Positions 45,332-54,709 of a DNA stretch of 58,893 bases are shown here, piece after piece. Origin of the DNA: Pseudoxanthomonas sp. (lineage in GTDB: Bacteria; Pseudomonadota; Gammaproteobacteria; Xanthomonadales; Xanthomonadaceae); NCBI RefSeq assembly GCF_002863005.1, contig NZ_PKDG01000033.1, positions 1-58,893 on the forward strand, read 5' to 3'. Below the pieces are notes generated by a model. That model did not search any database. It saw only the letters and a list, made by a program, of their open reading frames with translations, and was not told where the DNA came from. Made by a program: the position numbers and the translations under genes. Numbering within the stretch: the first letter of the stretch is position 1; each line of letters opens with the position of its first letter.

Positions 45332-47221
45332 TTATGCCACGCGCGTGCGCCGCGCCCGCTCCAGGTGAACCAGCAGCAGCGAGATGGCGGCCGGTGTCAT
45401 GCCGGGGATGCGCTGCGCCTGGCCGACGGTCTCCGGCTGAACGCGCTCGAGCTTCTGCTGCACTTCCGCCGACAGGCCCCGCACGCTGGCGAAATCGAAG
45501 CCGGCCGGGATCGGCGTGGACTCGTTACGCTGCTGGCGCTCGATCTCGTCGCGCTGGCGGTCCAGGTAACCGGCGTACTTCACGCCGATCTCCACCTGCT
45601 CGGCGACCTGCGCATCGTCAACGCCGGGGCCGATCGAGGGCACGGCGACGAGCTTGGCGTAGTCCAGTTCCGGGCGCTTGATCAGGTCGAGCACGTTGGT
45701 CTCGCGGCTGACCTGCACGCCGAGGGTATCGGCCACTTCGCGGCCCAGGGCATTGCCGGGCGTGGCCCACAGCGCGCGCAGGCGGCCGGTCTCGCGCGCG
45801 ATGGCGTCGCGCTTGGCGTCGAAGCGCTGCCAGCGCGTGTCATCCACCAGGCCCAGCGCGCGGCCGGTTTCGGTCAGGCGCAGATCGGCGTTGTCCTCGC
45901 GCAGCTGCAACCGGTACTCGGCGCGACTGGTGAACATGCGGTACGGCTCCTTCGTGCCGTGCGTGATCAGGTCGTCGACCAGCACGCCGAGATAGGCCTC
46001 GTCGCGACGTGGCGACCACGCCTCTTTCTGCTGCGCGAAGCGCGCGGCGTTGAGGCCGGCGAGCAGGCCTTGCGCAGCAGCTTCCTCGTATCCCGTGGTG
46101 CCGTTGATCTGGCCGGCGAAGAACAGGCCGGCGACCGCCTTGGTCTCCAGCGACGCCTTCAATCCGCGCGGATCGAAGAAGTCGTACTCGATGGCGTAGC
46201 CCGGACGCGTGATGTGCGCGTTCTCCATGCCACGGATGCTGCGCACGAGCGCGAGCTGGACGTCGAACGGCAATGATGTCGAGATGCCATTGGGGTAGAT
46301 CTCCGCGACATCGAGGCCTTCCGGTTCGACGAAGATCTGGTGGCTGGCCTTCTCGGCGAAACGCACTACCTTGTCTTCGATCGACGGGCAGTAGCGCGGC
46401 CCGATACCTTCGATCTGGCCCGAGTACATCGGCGAGCGATGCAGCGAGCCGCGGATGATCTCGTGGGTCTGCTCGCTGGTATGCGTGATCCAGCACGACA
46501 CCTGCCGCGGATGGTCGGACACGTCGCCCATGAACGACATCACCGGCAACGGATCATCACCGGGCTGCTCCTCCATCACCGAATAGTCGAGCGAACGGCC
46601 GTCGATGCGCGGCGGCGTGCCCGTCTTCAGGCGATCGACCATGAAGGCGCCTTCGCGCAGGCGCTGCGCCAGCGCGGTGGCCGGTGGATCGCCTGCGCGA
46701 CCTGCGGCGTACTGCGTCTCGCCGACATGGATCTTGCCGGCGAGGAAGGTGCCCGCGGTCAGCACGACCGCCGGCGCATGGAAGGTCAGGCCGGTCTGGG
46801 TGACCGCGCCGCGGACGGTACCGTTCTCGATGACGAGGTCATCGACGGCGGCCTGGAACAGGGTCAGGCTGGGCTGCGCCTCCACCGCGCGGCGGATCGC
46901 GCTGCGGTACAGCGCGCGGTCCGCCTGGCACCGCGTGGCGCGCACGGCCGGGCCTTTCGATGCATTGAGCGTGCGCCACTGGATGCCGGCACGGTCGGCC
47001 GCCCACGCCATCACGCCACCCAGCGCATCGATCTCCTTGACCAGGTGGCCCTTGCCGATGCCGCCGATGGCCGGGTTGCAGCTCATGGCGCCGACGGTTT
47101 CCACGTTGTGCGTCAGCAGCAGCGTGCGTGCGCCCGCGCGAGCGGAGGCGAGCGCGGCCTCGGTGCCGGCATGGCCGCCGCCGATGATGATGACGTCGTA
47201 GTGGTGGAAGCGCTGGGTCAT
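45332..47221 (-). CDS. mnmG: tRNA uridine-5-carboxymethylaminomethyl modification enzyme MnmG (GidA)
   Basis: 629 residues; FAD enzyme that with MnmE modifies wobble U34 of tRNAs. FAD-binding [14 protein letters not shown] near the start, [22 protein letters not shown] (seen as [17 protein letters not shown]) and [18 protein letters not shown] ([14 protein letters not shown]) are family signatures; the helical C-terminal RNA/MnmE-binding part is intact. Start 47221 ([10 protein letters not shown]) is chosen right before the Rossmann strand. The open frame upstream is chance. Confidence 0.97.
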   Translation of the reverse strand: MTQRFHHYDVIIIGGGHAGTEAALASARAGARTLLLTHNVETVGAMSCNPAIGGIGKGHLVKEIDALGGVMAWAADRAGIQWRTLNASKGPAVRATRCQADRALYRSAIRRAVEAQPSLTLFQAAVDDLVIENGTVRGAVTQTGLTFHAPAVVLTAGTFLAGKIHVGETQYAAGRAGDPPATALAQRLREGAFMVDRLKTGTPPRIDGRSLDYSVMEEQPGDDPLPVMSFMGDVSDHPRQVSCWITHTSEQTHEIIRGSLHRSPMYSGQIEGIGPRYCPSIEDKVVRFAEKASHQIFVEPEGLDVAEIYPNGISTSLPFDVQLALVRSIRGMENAHITRPGYAIEYDFFDPRGLKASLETKAVAGLFFAGQINGTTGYEEAAAQGLLAGLNAARFAQQKEAWSPRRDEAYLGVLVDDLITHGTKEPYRMFTSRAEYRLQLREDNADLRLTETGRALGLVDDTRWQRFDAKRDAIARETGRLRALWATPGNALGREVADTLGVQVSRETNVLDLIKRPELDYAKLVAVPSIGPGVDDAQVAEQVEIGVKYAGYLDRQRDEIERQQRNESTPIPAGFDFASVRGLSAEVQQKLERVQPETVGQAQRIPGMTPAAISLLLVHLERARRTRVA

Positions 47222-47292
47222 GGGGTCGGTCAGGGGACGGCGCCGGGAAAGCCCGGGATCGGTGGAAGCGCGTCGTGCGCAGGGCGGGAAGT

Positions 47293-47308
47293 TGGCACGC
47301 TTCCTGCT
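47293..47308 (+). promoter_or_regulatory. Sigma-54 (RpoN) promoter
   Basis: TTGGCACGCTTCCTGCT matches the RpoN consensus TGGCACG-N4-TTGCW with one mismatch (C for the first T of TTGC). The -24 GG (47294-47295) and -12 GC (47306-47307) are separated by exactly 10 bases, as required. The predicted start is near 47319. No enhancer site for an activator was identified. Confidence 0.65.
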
Positions 47309-47318
47309 GTATCCCCCT

Positions 47319-47435
47319 GCACCCGTCGTGGCAAGCGACCAGGGGCGCCGGGCTGGTAATTGGAACAGGGGCCAGCCATGCGCACGCCGGGGATGCCGAG
47401 GGGCCGGTAGTCGGGGGACTGCCGGCCCCTTTTTT
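47319..47435 (+). ncRNA. Candidate RpoN-dependent small RNA
   Basis: About 117 nt from the predicted sigma-54 start to the end of a strong terminator, with no credible reading frame. A first hairpin pairs GGCTGG (47351-47356) with CCAGCC (47372-47377), exposing the loop TAATTGGAACAGGGG. The second is the terminator stem with a GGGG loop. Unpaired or loop GGA and GGGG motifs recur (TTGGAACAGG, CGGGGATG), which would suit CsrA/RsmA titration or pairing with C-rich targets; this is inference. It is divergent from mnmG. Confidence 0.5.
47400..47435 (+). terminator. Strong rho-independent terminator of the candidate sRNA
   Basis: Stem GGGGCCGGTAGTC/GACTGCCGGCCCC (13 pairs, one T-G) with a GGGG tetraloop, followed by TTTTTT (47430-47435). 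Confidence 0.85.
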
Positions 47436-47459
47436 GTGCGCGCAGGATACCAGAGCAAG

Positions 47460-47484
47460 AAAAAAGCCCGGCATGACCGGGCTT
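47460..47484 (-). terminator. Terminator on the minus strand
   Basis: AAGCCCGG/CCGGGCTT hairpin with a 5-base loop; read on the minus strand it is followed by six T. It would end transcripts of the Gly/Tyr-rich lipoprotein gene before they reach the sRNA and mnmG. Confidence 0.75.
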
Positions 47485-47666
47485 CTTGTTAGGCGCCGAC
47501 GCCCGATGGGGCCGGAACAGGGGGGATCCAGATTTCCCCACCGGACGTCGACATTGAACCTTTATTGCCGCTTACGTCAGAAAGCGACGCAACCGGTCAA
47601 CTGGGTTTGCAGCCTGCGACGGCAGCGGCGGGAAAGCAACGGACGGGGCGTTGCTGGGGACTGGAA

Positions 47667-48278
47667 TCAGGGTTCTATCTGACGGGAGGTATCCCGTTCC
47701 GCCCGGGCGGGGCGGGACGGCGGGGCAGGACGCTCCATGCGGGGCGGCGGCGACGCACGTTCCATCGTGCGGGGACGCTCCTGCCTTGGCATGGACGGAG
47801 GCGAGGTGACACGCGGGCGCTGGTAGCCACCGCCATCGACACGGGGCTGGCTCGGCGACGGCGCGGCCTGGTTGGGACGCCCCGGGACCATCGGCTGCGA
47901 TCCCCCTTCGCGCCAGCGGCCTGTCGGGTCGCGCCACGGCGGCGGGCGATTGCCGCCTCCGCCGTTGGACGGCGGGGGCTTGGGTGGGGGATTGTTGTGG
48001 TCCGGGCGCGGGTGACGCGGCGGGTAATAGGGGTAGTGGGAGCCGTAGTACCCGTAGTACGGATAGCCGTAATAGCCGCCGTATCCATACCCGCCATACC
48101 CATAACCGCCATAGGCGCCACCGCCACCGTAGTAGCCGCCGTACGGGTCGTAGTACTGCGTGCTGGGCCGGCCATGGTAATAGCCGCCCGGTGCGGTATC
48201 GCCGACATAGTCGTACGTCGCGCAGCCACCCAGCGCGAGGCTGGCGAATGCGATGGTCAGAAGAGATGTGCGCTTCAT
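47667..48278 (-). CDS. Gly/Tyr- and Pro-rich lipoprotein
   Basis: 203 residues with lipobox LGGC (Cys19). Residues about 45-85 are a low-complexity Gly/Tyr tract (GGYGYGGYGYGGYYGYPYYG), then a Pro/Asn/Gly segment, then a basic Pro/Arg-rich tail with repeated ERP/RPR motifs. No folded domain is evident. Such lipoproteins are probably surface or peptidoglycan-associated; role unknown. Start 48278 (MKRTSLLTI) is chosen for the signal peptide. The Tyr/Gly repeats are encoded by short tandem codon repeats and could vary in length between strains. Confidence 0.75.
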   Translation of the reverse strand: MKRTSLLTIAFASLALGGCATYDYVGDTAPGGYYHGRPSTQYYDPYGGYYGGGGAYGGYGYGGYGYGGYYGYPYYGYYGSHYPYYPPRHPRPDHNNPPPKPPPSNGGGGNRPPPWRDPTGRWREGGSQPMVPGRPNQAAPSPSQPRVDGGGYQRPRVTSPPSMPRQERPRTMERASPPPRMERPAPPSRPARAERDTSRQIEP

Positions 48279-48415
48279 GGCAGGACCCCCGTTGCTTTGC
48301 AGGGCCAGCATCGGCCTGCCGCATTGAATCCGTGCTTAACCCTGCCCCCTGCCCTGAAGGGTGAAATCGCCTGCTGGCGCAGGTTCATGTCGGGATGATG
48401 CGATAACCTTTCCGC

Positions 48416-49378
48416 ATGCCGAGCCCCCTGCCCACCTTCCACGATGTCCTTGCCGCCGCCGCCCGCATCGCTCCGCATGCCCATGCCACACCGGTGCTGC
48501 GCTCGGGCGCGCTGGACGCGATCGCCGGTTGCGAGCTGCATTTCAAGGCCGAGCCGCTGCAGAGGACGGGGGCATTCAAGTTCCGCGGCGCGTGCAATGC
48601 CGTGTGGGCCCTCGACGATGCGACCGCGGCACGCGGTGTGGTGACGCACTCGTCCGGCAACCATGGCGCTGCGCTGGCCCTGGCCGCACGCACGCGCGGC
48701 ATCGCCTGCCATGTGGTGGTGCCGGAAGGCGCGAATGCGGCCAAGCGGGCCAGCATCGCGCGGTACGGTGCGCAGCTGCACTCCTGTGCACCCACCATCG
48801 ACGCGCGCGAGGCGACCGCCCGCGCGGTGCAGGCCGACACCGGCGCCAGCCTGATCCATCCGTATACCCACCCCCATGTCATCGCCGGCCAGGGGACCGC
48901 GGCGCTCGAGCTGCTCAACGCACAGGGCCCGCTCGATGCGGTAGTGGCGCCGGTCGGTGGCGGCGGGCTGCTGTCCGGCACCGCTATAGCTGCTGCCACC
49001 CTCGCGCCCGCCTGCCGCATCATCGGCGCTGAACCGGACGGCGCGGCCGACACCGCCGCCTCGCTGTCGGCGGGCGAGCGCCGCATCGAATTCACCCCGG
49101 ATACCGTCTGCGACGGCCTGCGCGGCACGCTGGGCGAGCCGAACTTCGCGGTGCTGCGCGCGTACCAGGTGGACGTGGTTACCGTGCCCGACGCGGAGAC
49201 GCTCGCGGCCATGCGACTGCTATGGCAATGCCTGAAGGTGCTGGTGGAGCCTTCGTCGGCCATCGCGCTGGCGGCGATCCTGCGGGAGCGCGGCCGTTTC
49301 GCAGGCCAGCGCGTCGGCGTGGTGCTGTCCGGCGGCAATGTCGACCTGGATGCACTGCCCTGGGAGCGCGCGGCATGA
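48416..49378 (+). CDS. Threonine/serine dehydratase-like PLP enzyme
   Basis: 320 residues, fold type II PLP enzyme. The Schiff-base lysine is Lys55 in TGAFKFRGA; SSGNHGAALALAA binds the cofactor ring and VGGGGLLSGTAIA its phosphate. There is no C-terminal ACT regulatory domain, so it resembles catabolic threonine dehydratase or serine racemase-like enzymes rather than biosynthetic IlvA. Deamination of L-Thr/L-Ser is the likely reaction. Its stop overlaps the start of the YdcF/SanA-type gene by 4 bases. Confidence 0.9.
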   Translation: MPSPLPTFHDVLAAAARIAPHAHATPVLRSGALDAIAGCELHFKAEPLQRTGAFKFRGACNAVWALDDATAARGVVTHSSGNHGAALALAARTRGIACHVVVPEGANAAKRASIARYGAQLHSCAPTIDAREATARAVQADTGASLIHPYTHPHVIAGQGTAALELLNAQGPLDAVVAPVGGGGLLSGTAIAAATLAPACRIIGAEPDGAADTAASLSAGERRIEFTPDTVCDGLRGTLGEPNFAVLRAYQVDVVTVPDAETLAAMRLLWQCLKVLVEPSSAIALAAILRERGRFAGQRVGVVLSGGNVDLDALPWERAA

Positions 49379-49983
49379 GGGGCAGGCAGCGGAAGACGAG
49401 GCGCGGCGTCGGCGGCTGGCTCTGGCGGCTGGCACTGCTGGTGCTGGTCTGGCTGGTCGGCGTGGCCGCCTACATCGTCTGGGTGGGGCAGCGCGACGAC
49501 GCCGGCCCGGCGGACGCCATCATCGTGCTCGGCGCCGCCGCGTACGATGCCAAGCCCTCGCCCGTGTTCGAGGAGCGCATCCGCCATGGCATCGACCTGT
49601 ACAAGCGCGGCCTGGCGCCGAAGCTCATCTTCACCGGCGGCTACGGCGGCGTGGGCGCACGGTTTTCCGAATCGCAGGTCGCGCGCCGCTATGCGCTGCG
49701 CCAGGGCGTACCCGACAAGGCCATCCTGATCGAATCGTTGTCGCGCAACACGCACGAGAACCTGCGGCAGGCCTCGCTGCTGATGCACGAGCACGACCTG
49801 CACCGCGTCATCATCGTCAGCGACCCGCTGCACATGGCGCGGTCGCTGCGGATCAGCCGCGGCCTGGGCATCAACGCGGTGGGCTCGCCCACGCCGACCA
49901 GCCGCTTCCGCAGCTTCGCCACGCGCTGGCGGTTCCTGCTGCAGGAAGTCTACTTTTTCCACCGCGACCGGCTGCCGCGCTGA
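49375..49983 (+). CDS. YdcF/SanA-family (DUF218) membrane protein
   Basis: 202 residues. A basic N-terminus and one membrane helix (about 15-37) precede the DUF218 domain: ADAIIVLGAAAYDAKPSPVFEERI (seen as AIIVLGAAAYDAKPSP), LIFTGGYG, ARRYALRQGVPDKAILIE and ESLSRNTHENL are its usual motifs. SanA affects envelope permeability to vancomycin; YdcF binds S-adenosylmethionine. The domain is probably periplasmic. Start ATG overlaps the dehydratase stop (ATGA). Confidence 0.9.
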   Translation: MRGRQRKTRRGVGGWLWRLALLVLVWLVGVAAYIVWVGQRDDAGPADAIIVLGAAAYDAKPSPVFEERIRHGIDLYKRGLAPKLIFTGGYGGVGARFSESQVARRYALRQGVPDKAILIESLSRNTHENLRQASLLMHEHDLHRVIIVSDPLHMARSLRISRGLGINAVGSPTPTSRFRSFATRWRFLLQEVYFFHRDRLPR

Positions 49984-50029
49984 CAGCGGGGCGTATCATC
50001 CCCGCCTTGCCCACCCCACGGGACTTCCC

Positions 50030-50467
50030 ATGAAGATCGACGGCACGCGCCGGCAAGACCGCGCCACCGAACTCGTCCTGAGCTACTACACGGCGTTCAA
50101 CCGCGGCGACTGGGAAGGCATGCTCTCGATGCTCACCGACGACGTGGTGCACGACCTCAACCAGGGTGCGCGTGAAACCGGACGCGAGGCGTTCGCGACG
50201 TTCCTGGGCCGCATGAATGCCTGTTACCGCGAGCAGCTGCGCGACATCGTCGTGCTGGTGACCCAGGATGGCCAGCGTGCGGCTGCCGAGTACGTGGTGC
50301 ATGGCGAGTACCTGCACACCGACGAAGGCCTGCCCGAGGCGGACGGACAGACTTACATCCTGCCGGGCGGCGCCTTCTTCGAGATCCGCGACGACCGCAT
50401 CGCGAGGGTCACCAACTACTACAACCTGCAGGAGTGGGTCCGGCAGGTGAGCCGCGCCAGCTCCTGA
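50030..50467 (+). CDS. NTF2-like/SnoaL-type protein
   Basis: 145 residues of cone-shaped alpha+beta NTF2-like fold: VLSYYTAFNRGDWEGMLSML, seen as YYTAFNRGDWEGML, LTDDVVHDLNQGARETGRE, and DRIARVTNYYNLQEW are typical ketosteroid isomerase-like segments. Members may be isomerases or ligand binders; HDLNQG retains an Asp in the pocket region. No partner gene. A 7-base-pair hairpin follows at 50486-50513. Confidence 0.85.
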   Translation: MKIDGTRRQDRATELVLSYYTAFNRGDWEGMLSMLTDDVVHDLNQGARETGREAFATFLGRMNACYREQLRDIVVLVTQDGQRAAAEYVVHGEYLHTDEGLPEADGQTYILPGGAFFEIRDDRIARVTNYYNLQEWVRQVSRASS

Positions 50468-50485
50468 ACCGACGCGGACGCGATA

Positions 50486-50513
50486 GGTCGCCGCAAGCTT
50501 TGGGGTGGCGACC
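50486..50513. terminator. Hairpin between convergent NTF2-like and bioC genes
   Basis: GGTCGCC (50486-50492) pairs with GGCGACC (50507-50513) around a 14-base loop. It lies between two convergent genes; no T-tract, so a terminator role is only likely from position. Confidence 0.35.
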
Positions 50514-50524
50514 CCGTCGGCGAG

Positions 50525-51424
50525 CTACTCGCCGCGTCGCCGGATCGGAATCTTCGACAGCGGCACCGCCGCGATGTCCTCGCCCTGCCCGCGGATCGGC
50601 GCGCCCGGCGGTGGCGCCCATGCGTGCGCGTAGATCACGTCCCAGGTGCTGGGCAGCTTTCCGTCCGCGCGTCGCAGCGGTTCGTACGCACGGGCGGCAG
50701 CGGCGAACCGCGCGCGCCCCGTCAGCGTATGGCGGCGATGGCGCAGTGCGTTGGTCGCGCCCATCGCGCGCAGTTCGCGCATCAGGGCGGGCATATCGTC
50801 GTAGGTCAGCGTGAAGCGATCGCGGTCGAGCACCGGATCACGGAAGCCCGCGAGCATCAACGCATCGCCGAACTGCGCGATGGGGGGGAACGGGCTGACA
50901 TGCGGCGTGTCGTCGGCCTGCGCGAACGCCTCGCGCAGTTCCTGCAGGGTTTCCGGGCCGAACGTCGAGCACACCAGCAAACCGCCGGGTTTCAGCACGC
51001 GACGAAAGCCATTGAACGCCGCCGGCAGGTCGTCGACCCATTGCAGGCTGAGGTTGCAGAACAGCACGTCGACACTGGCCTCGGCCAGTGGCAAGGCGCG
51101 CAGATCGGCGCAGACGCGCTGGAACGGCTTCCACCAGCCGGCCTGTTTCCTCGCCTCGCGCAGCATCGGCAGCGCCAGGTCCAGCGCGATCACCTGCGCC
51201 TTCGGCCAGCGCTTGCGCATGGTGGCGGCCGCATGCGCGGGTCCGCACCCGACATCCAGCACGACGCGCGGCGCCGCGGCGTCCGGTCCCTGCCGCAGGG
51301 CGAAGTAGTCCAGCGATTCCAGCAGGCGCTTCTCGACCTCGTGCTGCAGTGCCGCCGCCGCGTCATAACCTGCGGCCGAGCGCGAAAAGGCGCGCCGGAT
51401 GTGGCGTTGGTCGAAGGTGGTCAT
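50525..51424 (-). CDS. bioC: Malonyl-ACP O-methyltransferase BioC
   Basis: 299 residues. SAM-dependent Rossmann methyltransferase that caps malonyl-ACP so fatty acid synthesis can make the pimeloyl moiety of biotin. FDQRHIRRAFSRSAAGYDAAA is the BioC N-terminus (seen as IRRAFSRSAAGYDAAA), SAM motif VVLDVGCGPAHA, then FCNLSLQWVDDLPAAF. It is the last gene of the leftward bioB-F-H-C cluster; its start overlaps the bioH stop by 4 bases. Confidence 0.94.
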   Translation of the reverse strand: MTTFDQRHIRRAFSRSAAGYDAAAALQHEVEKRLLESLDYFALRQGPDAAAPRVVLDVGCGPAHAAATMRKRWPKAQVIALDLALPMLREARKQAGWWKPFQRVCADLRALPLAEASVDVLFCNLSLQWVDDLPAAFNGFRRVLKPGGLLVCSTFGPETLQELREAFAQADDTPHVSPFPPIAQFGDALMLAGFRDPVLDRDRFTLTYDDMPALMRELRAMGATNALRHRRHTLTGRARFAAAARAYEPLRRADGKLPSTWDVIYAHAWAPPPGAPIRGQGEDIAAVPLSKIPIRRRGE

Positions 51425-52197
51425 GCGACCTCGTCCTGCCGCAACGACTGCATGAACGCGTCCACGTCGCCCGCCACGAGATCGGCGTGGCCAAGGAACG
51501 GCGCATGGCCCCCGCCCGCGATCTCGACGAACGTGGCGTGCGGCGCGGCGGCGGCCGATGCCTGCATCGCCTTCGACGGCACCAGCAGGTCACGGCGTCC
51601 GGCAAGCCACAGGGTGGGCACAGCGAGTGCCGGCAGCGTCGCGCGCAGGTCGGACTGCTCGAGCAGCTTGAGACCGGCATGCAAGGCGGCAGGCGACGGT
51701 TCGCCGCGGGCATACAGATCCTGCTTCAACGTGCGCAACTCGCTGCGGGCGTGTTCGGAGCCCATCGTGTCGAGCGCGAGGAACCGGTCCAGCGTACCTG
51801 CGTAGTCGTTGCGCAGGTCGTCGCCGAACTGGGCGAACACCCGTGCCTCGACCGCATGCGGCCATGTTTCGTCGCGGACGAAGCGCGGCGTCGCGGCGAT
51901 CATCGCCAACCCGCGCACCTGCGGCGACGAGGCTGCCGCATGCAGCGCGAACAGGCCGCCCAGCGACCACGCCAGCCAGACGGCCGGCGGCGTGCGCGCG
52001 AGGATGGCGTCGACCGTGGCGTCCAGCGTCAGCGCGACCTCGCTGTCGCGGCTGTGGCCATGGCCCGGCAGGTCGACGAGATGCAGCGTGTAACGGTCGG
52101 ACAGTCGCTGCACCAGGGGCGCGAAGACGCCGCCATGCAGCGCCCAGCCATGCAACAGCACCAGGGAGGGGCCGCTGCCGAGGGTTTCGATATGCAT
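51421..52197 (-). CDS. bioH: Pimeloyl-ACP methyl ester carboxylesterase BioH
   Basis: 258 residues, alpha/beta hydrolase. It removes the methyl cap from pimeloyl-ACP, ending the BioC-started pathway. Catalytic triad Ser78 (WSLGG), Asp203 (AGRRDLLVP) and His231 (GGGHAPFLGH) are intact. Start 52197 (MHIETLGSGPS) matches the family N-terminus. Coupled to bioC (4-base overlap) and 59 bases after bioF. Confidence 0.93.
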   Translation of the reverse strand: MHIETLGSGPSLVLLHGWALHGGVFAPLVQRLSDRYTLHLVDLPGHGHSRDSEVALTLDATVDAILARTPPAVWLAWSLGGLFALHAAASSPQVRGLAMIAATPRFVRDETWPHAVEARVFAQFGDDLRNDYAGTLDRFLALDTMGSEHARSELRTLKQDLYARGEPSPAALHAGLKLLEQSDLRATLPALAVPTLWLAGRRDLLVPSKAMQASAAAAPHATFVEIAGGGHAPFLGHADLVAGDVDAFMQSLRQDEVA

Positions 52198-52256
52198 GCC
52201 GCGTATTGTCGCCGATCCCGCGCGAGTCGGGACCGTGCGGCCGCGCGCGGGTTCGA

Positions 52257-53456
52257 TCAGGCGACCGCGCCGTGCACGCGCTGCACCGCCTCCCACGCGC
52301 GCGACAAGGTCGTCACCAATCCGTCCACGTCCTGCGGCGAATGCAGGGCGGACAACGTCACCCGCAGCCGCGCCTTGCCGTCGGGTACCGTCGGTGGCCG
52401 GATCGCCGGCACCAAGTAGCCGGCGCTGTCCAGGGCGGCGGACAGCGCCAGCGCCGTGGCATCGCCGCCGCACAGGACCGGCTGGATCGCGGAGTCCGAA
52501 GCCATCAGCTGCAGCCCCGCGCGCTGCGCTCCGCTGCGGAATCGATCGACCAGCGACATCAGCTTGTCGCGCCGCCACTGGTCGCGGCGCGCATGCTTCA
52601 CCGCAACGCGCGTGGCCGCGGCCAAGGCCGGCGGCATGGCCGTGGTGTAGATGTAGGGGCGCGCGGTTTCGGCCAGGTGCTGGATCAGCGTGTCCTCGCC
52701 GACCACAACCGCACCGTAGCCCCCCAGCGCCTTGCCCAGGGTGACCAGCTGCAGCGGCACGTCGGCGACGCCCATGCGCGCTTCGGCCACGCTGCCGCGC
52801 CCTTCCGGCCCGCGCACGCCGACGCCGTGCGCGTCGTCGACGAAGAACAGCGCCTGCTGCATGCGGGCGACGAGACTAAGCGACCGCAGCGGCGCGGCGT
52901 CGCCATCCATGCTGAAGACGCCATCGGTGGCCAGCATCGCCGCGCCCTCCGGCTGCAGCTTCAGCTGGCGCAATGCGCCTTCGGGGTCGAGATGCGGATA
53001 GCGGCGCAGCTTCGCGCCCGCAAGCCGCGTGGCATCCAGCAGGCTGGCGTGGTTGAGGCGGTCCTGCACGCAGACATCGCCGTCCTCCAGCAGTGCCTGC
53101 TGTACGGCGAGGTTGGCGAGGAATCCGCTGCCGAACAGCAGCGCACGCGGATAACCCAGCCAGTCGGCGATGTCGCGCTCCAGCCCCTCATGCGCGGCGT
53201 GGTGGCCGCTGACCAGGTGCGAGGCGCCGGCGCCAGCACCTTCGCGCGCGGCTGCGTCCTGCAGCGCGTTGGTCACTTCGAACTGCTGCGCCAGTCCCAG
53301 GTAGTCGTTGCTGCTGAACTCGGTCAGCCAGCGCCCGCTGATCTCGACCCGCACGCCGTCGCGGCGCGCGACGGTGCGGCGGACGCGCTGCCGGCCCAGC
53401 GCGATGCGCTGCTGGCGCTGGGCGAGGATGCGATCGTGCAGGTCGATGCGGGTCAT
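52257..53456 (-). CDS. bioF: 8-amino-7-oxononanoate synthase
   Basis: 399 residues, PLP enzyme joining pimeloyl-ACP and L-alanine. Schiff-base Lys242 in [37 protein letters not shown] ([14 protein letters not shown]), and [11 protein letters not shown] are family motifs. Start 53456 ([10 protein letters not shown]) is chosen; the open frame upstream runs into the bioB-bioF gap. Second gene of the biotin cluster. Confidence 0.95.
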   Translation of the reverse strand: MTRIDLHDRILAQRQQRIALGRQRVRRTVARRDGVRVEISGRWLTEFSSNDYLGLAQQFEVTNALQDAAAREGAGAGASHLVSGHHAAHEGLERDIADWLGYPRALLFGSGFLANLAVQQALLEDGDVCVQDRLNHASLLDATRLAGAKLRRYPHLDPEGALRQLKLQPEGAAMLATDGVFSMDGDAAPLRSLSLVARMQQALFFVDDAHGVGVRGPEGRGSVAEARMGVADVPLQLVTLGKALGGYGAVVVGEDTLIQHLAETARPYIYTTAMPPALAAATRVAVKHARRDQWRRDKLMSLVDRFRSGAQRAGLQLMASDSAIQPVLCGGDATALALSAALDSAGYLVPAIRPPTVPDGKARLRVTLSALHSPQDVDGLVTTLSRAWEAVQRVHGAVA

Positions 53457-53571
53457 GTCGGCGGGCCTGGCGGATGAGGACGCCGGGGCGCGGGAAGTCG
53501 TCGACGACGACACGCCGGCCCGCGTTTCCGCGCCAGCGTCTTCGTCCGGTACTGCCCCCTGTCGCCCCGAC

Positions 53572-54648
53572 TTACGCCGCCCGGCCGCAGGACGGCTCGG
53601 GACGGGTGATGTCGGCATGCACCGTACCGCTGCCCGGGGCATCGGTTCTGTGATGGTCGTGCACGTTTTCCACCTGCACGGCCATCGGACGCAGGCCCAG
53701 GCGGGCGAACAGCGCCCGGTCGCGCTCGGTGTCCGGGTTGCCCGTGGTCAGCAGCTTCTCGCCGTAGAAGATCGAATTGGCGCCGGCCAGGAAGCACAGC
53801 GCCTGCAGTTCGTCGCTCATCGCCTCGCGGCCGGCCGACAGGCGCACCATCGACGCCGGCATGACGATGCGGGCGACCGCGATGGTGCGTACGAACTCGA
53901 AGGGGTCCAGTTCGCTGGTGCCATGCAGCGGCGTACCGGCGACCTGCACCAGCCGGTTGATCGGCACCGAATCCGGATGCGAGGGCAGGTTCGCCAGCGC
54001 TTGCAGCAGGCCGGCGCGTTGGTCGCGCGACTCGCCCATGCCGACGATGCCGCCGCAACAGGTCTTCATGCCGGCGTCGCGCACGTGCGCCAGCGTGTCC
54101 AGGCGGTCCTGGTACTGGCGGGTATGGATGATGTCGCCGTAGAAGTCGGGCGCGGTATCGAGGTTGTGGTTGTAGTAGTCCAGCCCCGCGTCCTTCAGCG
54201 CCTGCGCCTGTTCGCCGCTCAACATGCCGAGGGTGGCGCAGGTCTCCAGGCCCATCGCCTTCACGCCGCGGATCATCGCGGCGACCTTCGGGATGTCGCG
54301 GTCCTTCGGCGAACGCCACGCCGCGCCCATGCAGAAGCGCGAGGCGCCGGCCGCCTTCGCCTGCGCCGCCTTGGCCAGCACCTCGTCGGCGTCCATCAGT
54401 TTCTGCGCGGCCACGCCGGTGTCGTAGCGCTGGGCCTGCGGGCAGTAGGCGCAGTCCTCCGGGCAGCCACCGGTCTTCACCGACAGCAGTGTGGACACCT
54501 GCACTTCCGCCGGGTCGAAGTGGGCGCGATGGACCGTCGATGCCCGATGCAGCAGCGCGGGGAACGGCAGGTCGAACAGGGCCAGCAGTTCGTCGCGCTG
54601 CCAGTCGTGGCGCACGACCGGCGCATCGGGAGAAATGTGAAGGGACAT
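53572..54648 (-). CDS. bioB: Biotin synthase
   Basis: 358 residues, radical SAM enzyme that inserts sulfur into dethiobiotin. The radical-SAM cluster motif is CPEDCAYC (Cys62, 66, 69); [15 protein letters not shown] and [10 protein letters not shown] are family signatures, and GGIVGMGES follows. First gene of the leftward cluster bioB-bioF-bioH-bioC; bioA and bioD are not in the window. A 115-base gap separates it from bioF, and its promoter must lie in the 61 bases shared with divergent comF. Confidence 0.97.
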   Translation of the reverse strand: MSLHISPDAPVVRHDWQRDELLALFDLPFPALLHRASTVHRAHFDPAEVQVSTLLSVKTGGCPEDCAYCPQAQRYDTGVAAQKLMDADEVLAKAAQAKAAGASRFCMGAAWRSPKDRDIPKVAAMIRGVKAMGLETCATLGMLSGEQAQALKDAGLDYYNHNLDTAPDFYGDIIHTRQYQDRLDTLAHVRDAGMKTCCGGIVGMGESRDQRAGLLQALANLPSHPDSVPINRLVQVAGTPLHGTSELDPFEFVRTIAVARIVMPASMVRLSAGREAMSDELQALCFLAGANSIFYGEKLLTTGNPDTERDRALFARLGLRPMAVQVENVHDHHRTDAPGSGTVHADITRPEPSCGRAA

Positions 54649-54709
54649 CGCGGCCTCGGCGGACTACAGTCGGGGAAGTCTGGAAACCGGGCCCTGCCCT
54701 GTCAACCGC

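Larger units (their letters stand above)
47222..47666. other. Gene-free region between mnmG and a lipoprotein gene
   Basis: 445 bases without a supported protein gene. It holds a sigma-54-type promoter, a candidate small RNA on the plus strand ending in a strong terminator (47293-47435), and a minus-strand terminator for the Gly/Tyr-rich lipoprotein gene (47460-47484). The mnmG promoter must also lie in its left part. In 47485-47666 I see nothing definite. Confidence 0.6.

Noticed and set aside
47437..47459. Possible extra tRNA or riboswitch near the sRNA locus
   Set aside because: No cloverleaf can be drawn and no conserved aptamer core recognised; the hairpins are ordinary terminators.
48050..48140. 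Short tandem repeats that could suggest a CRISPR or VNTR array
   Set aside because: They are the codons of the Gly/Tyr-rich lipoprotein tract; there are no spacers or regular repeat units.
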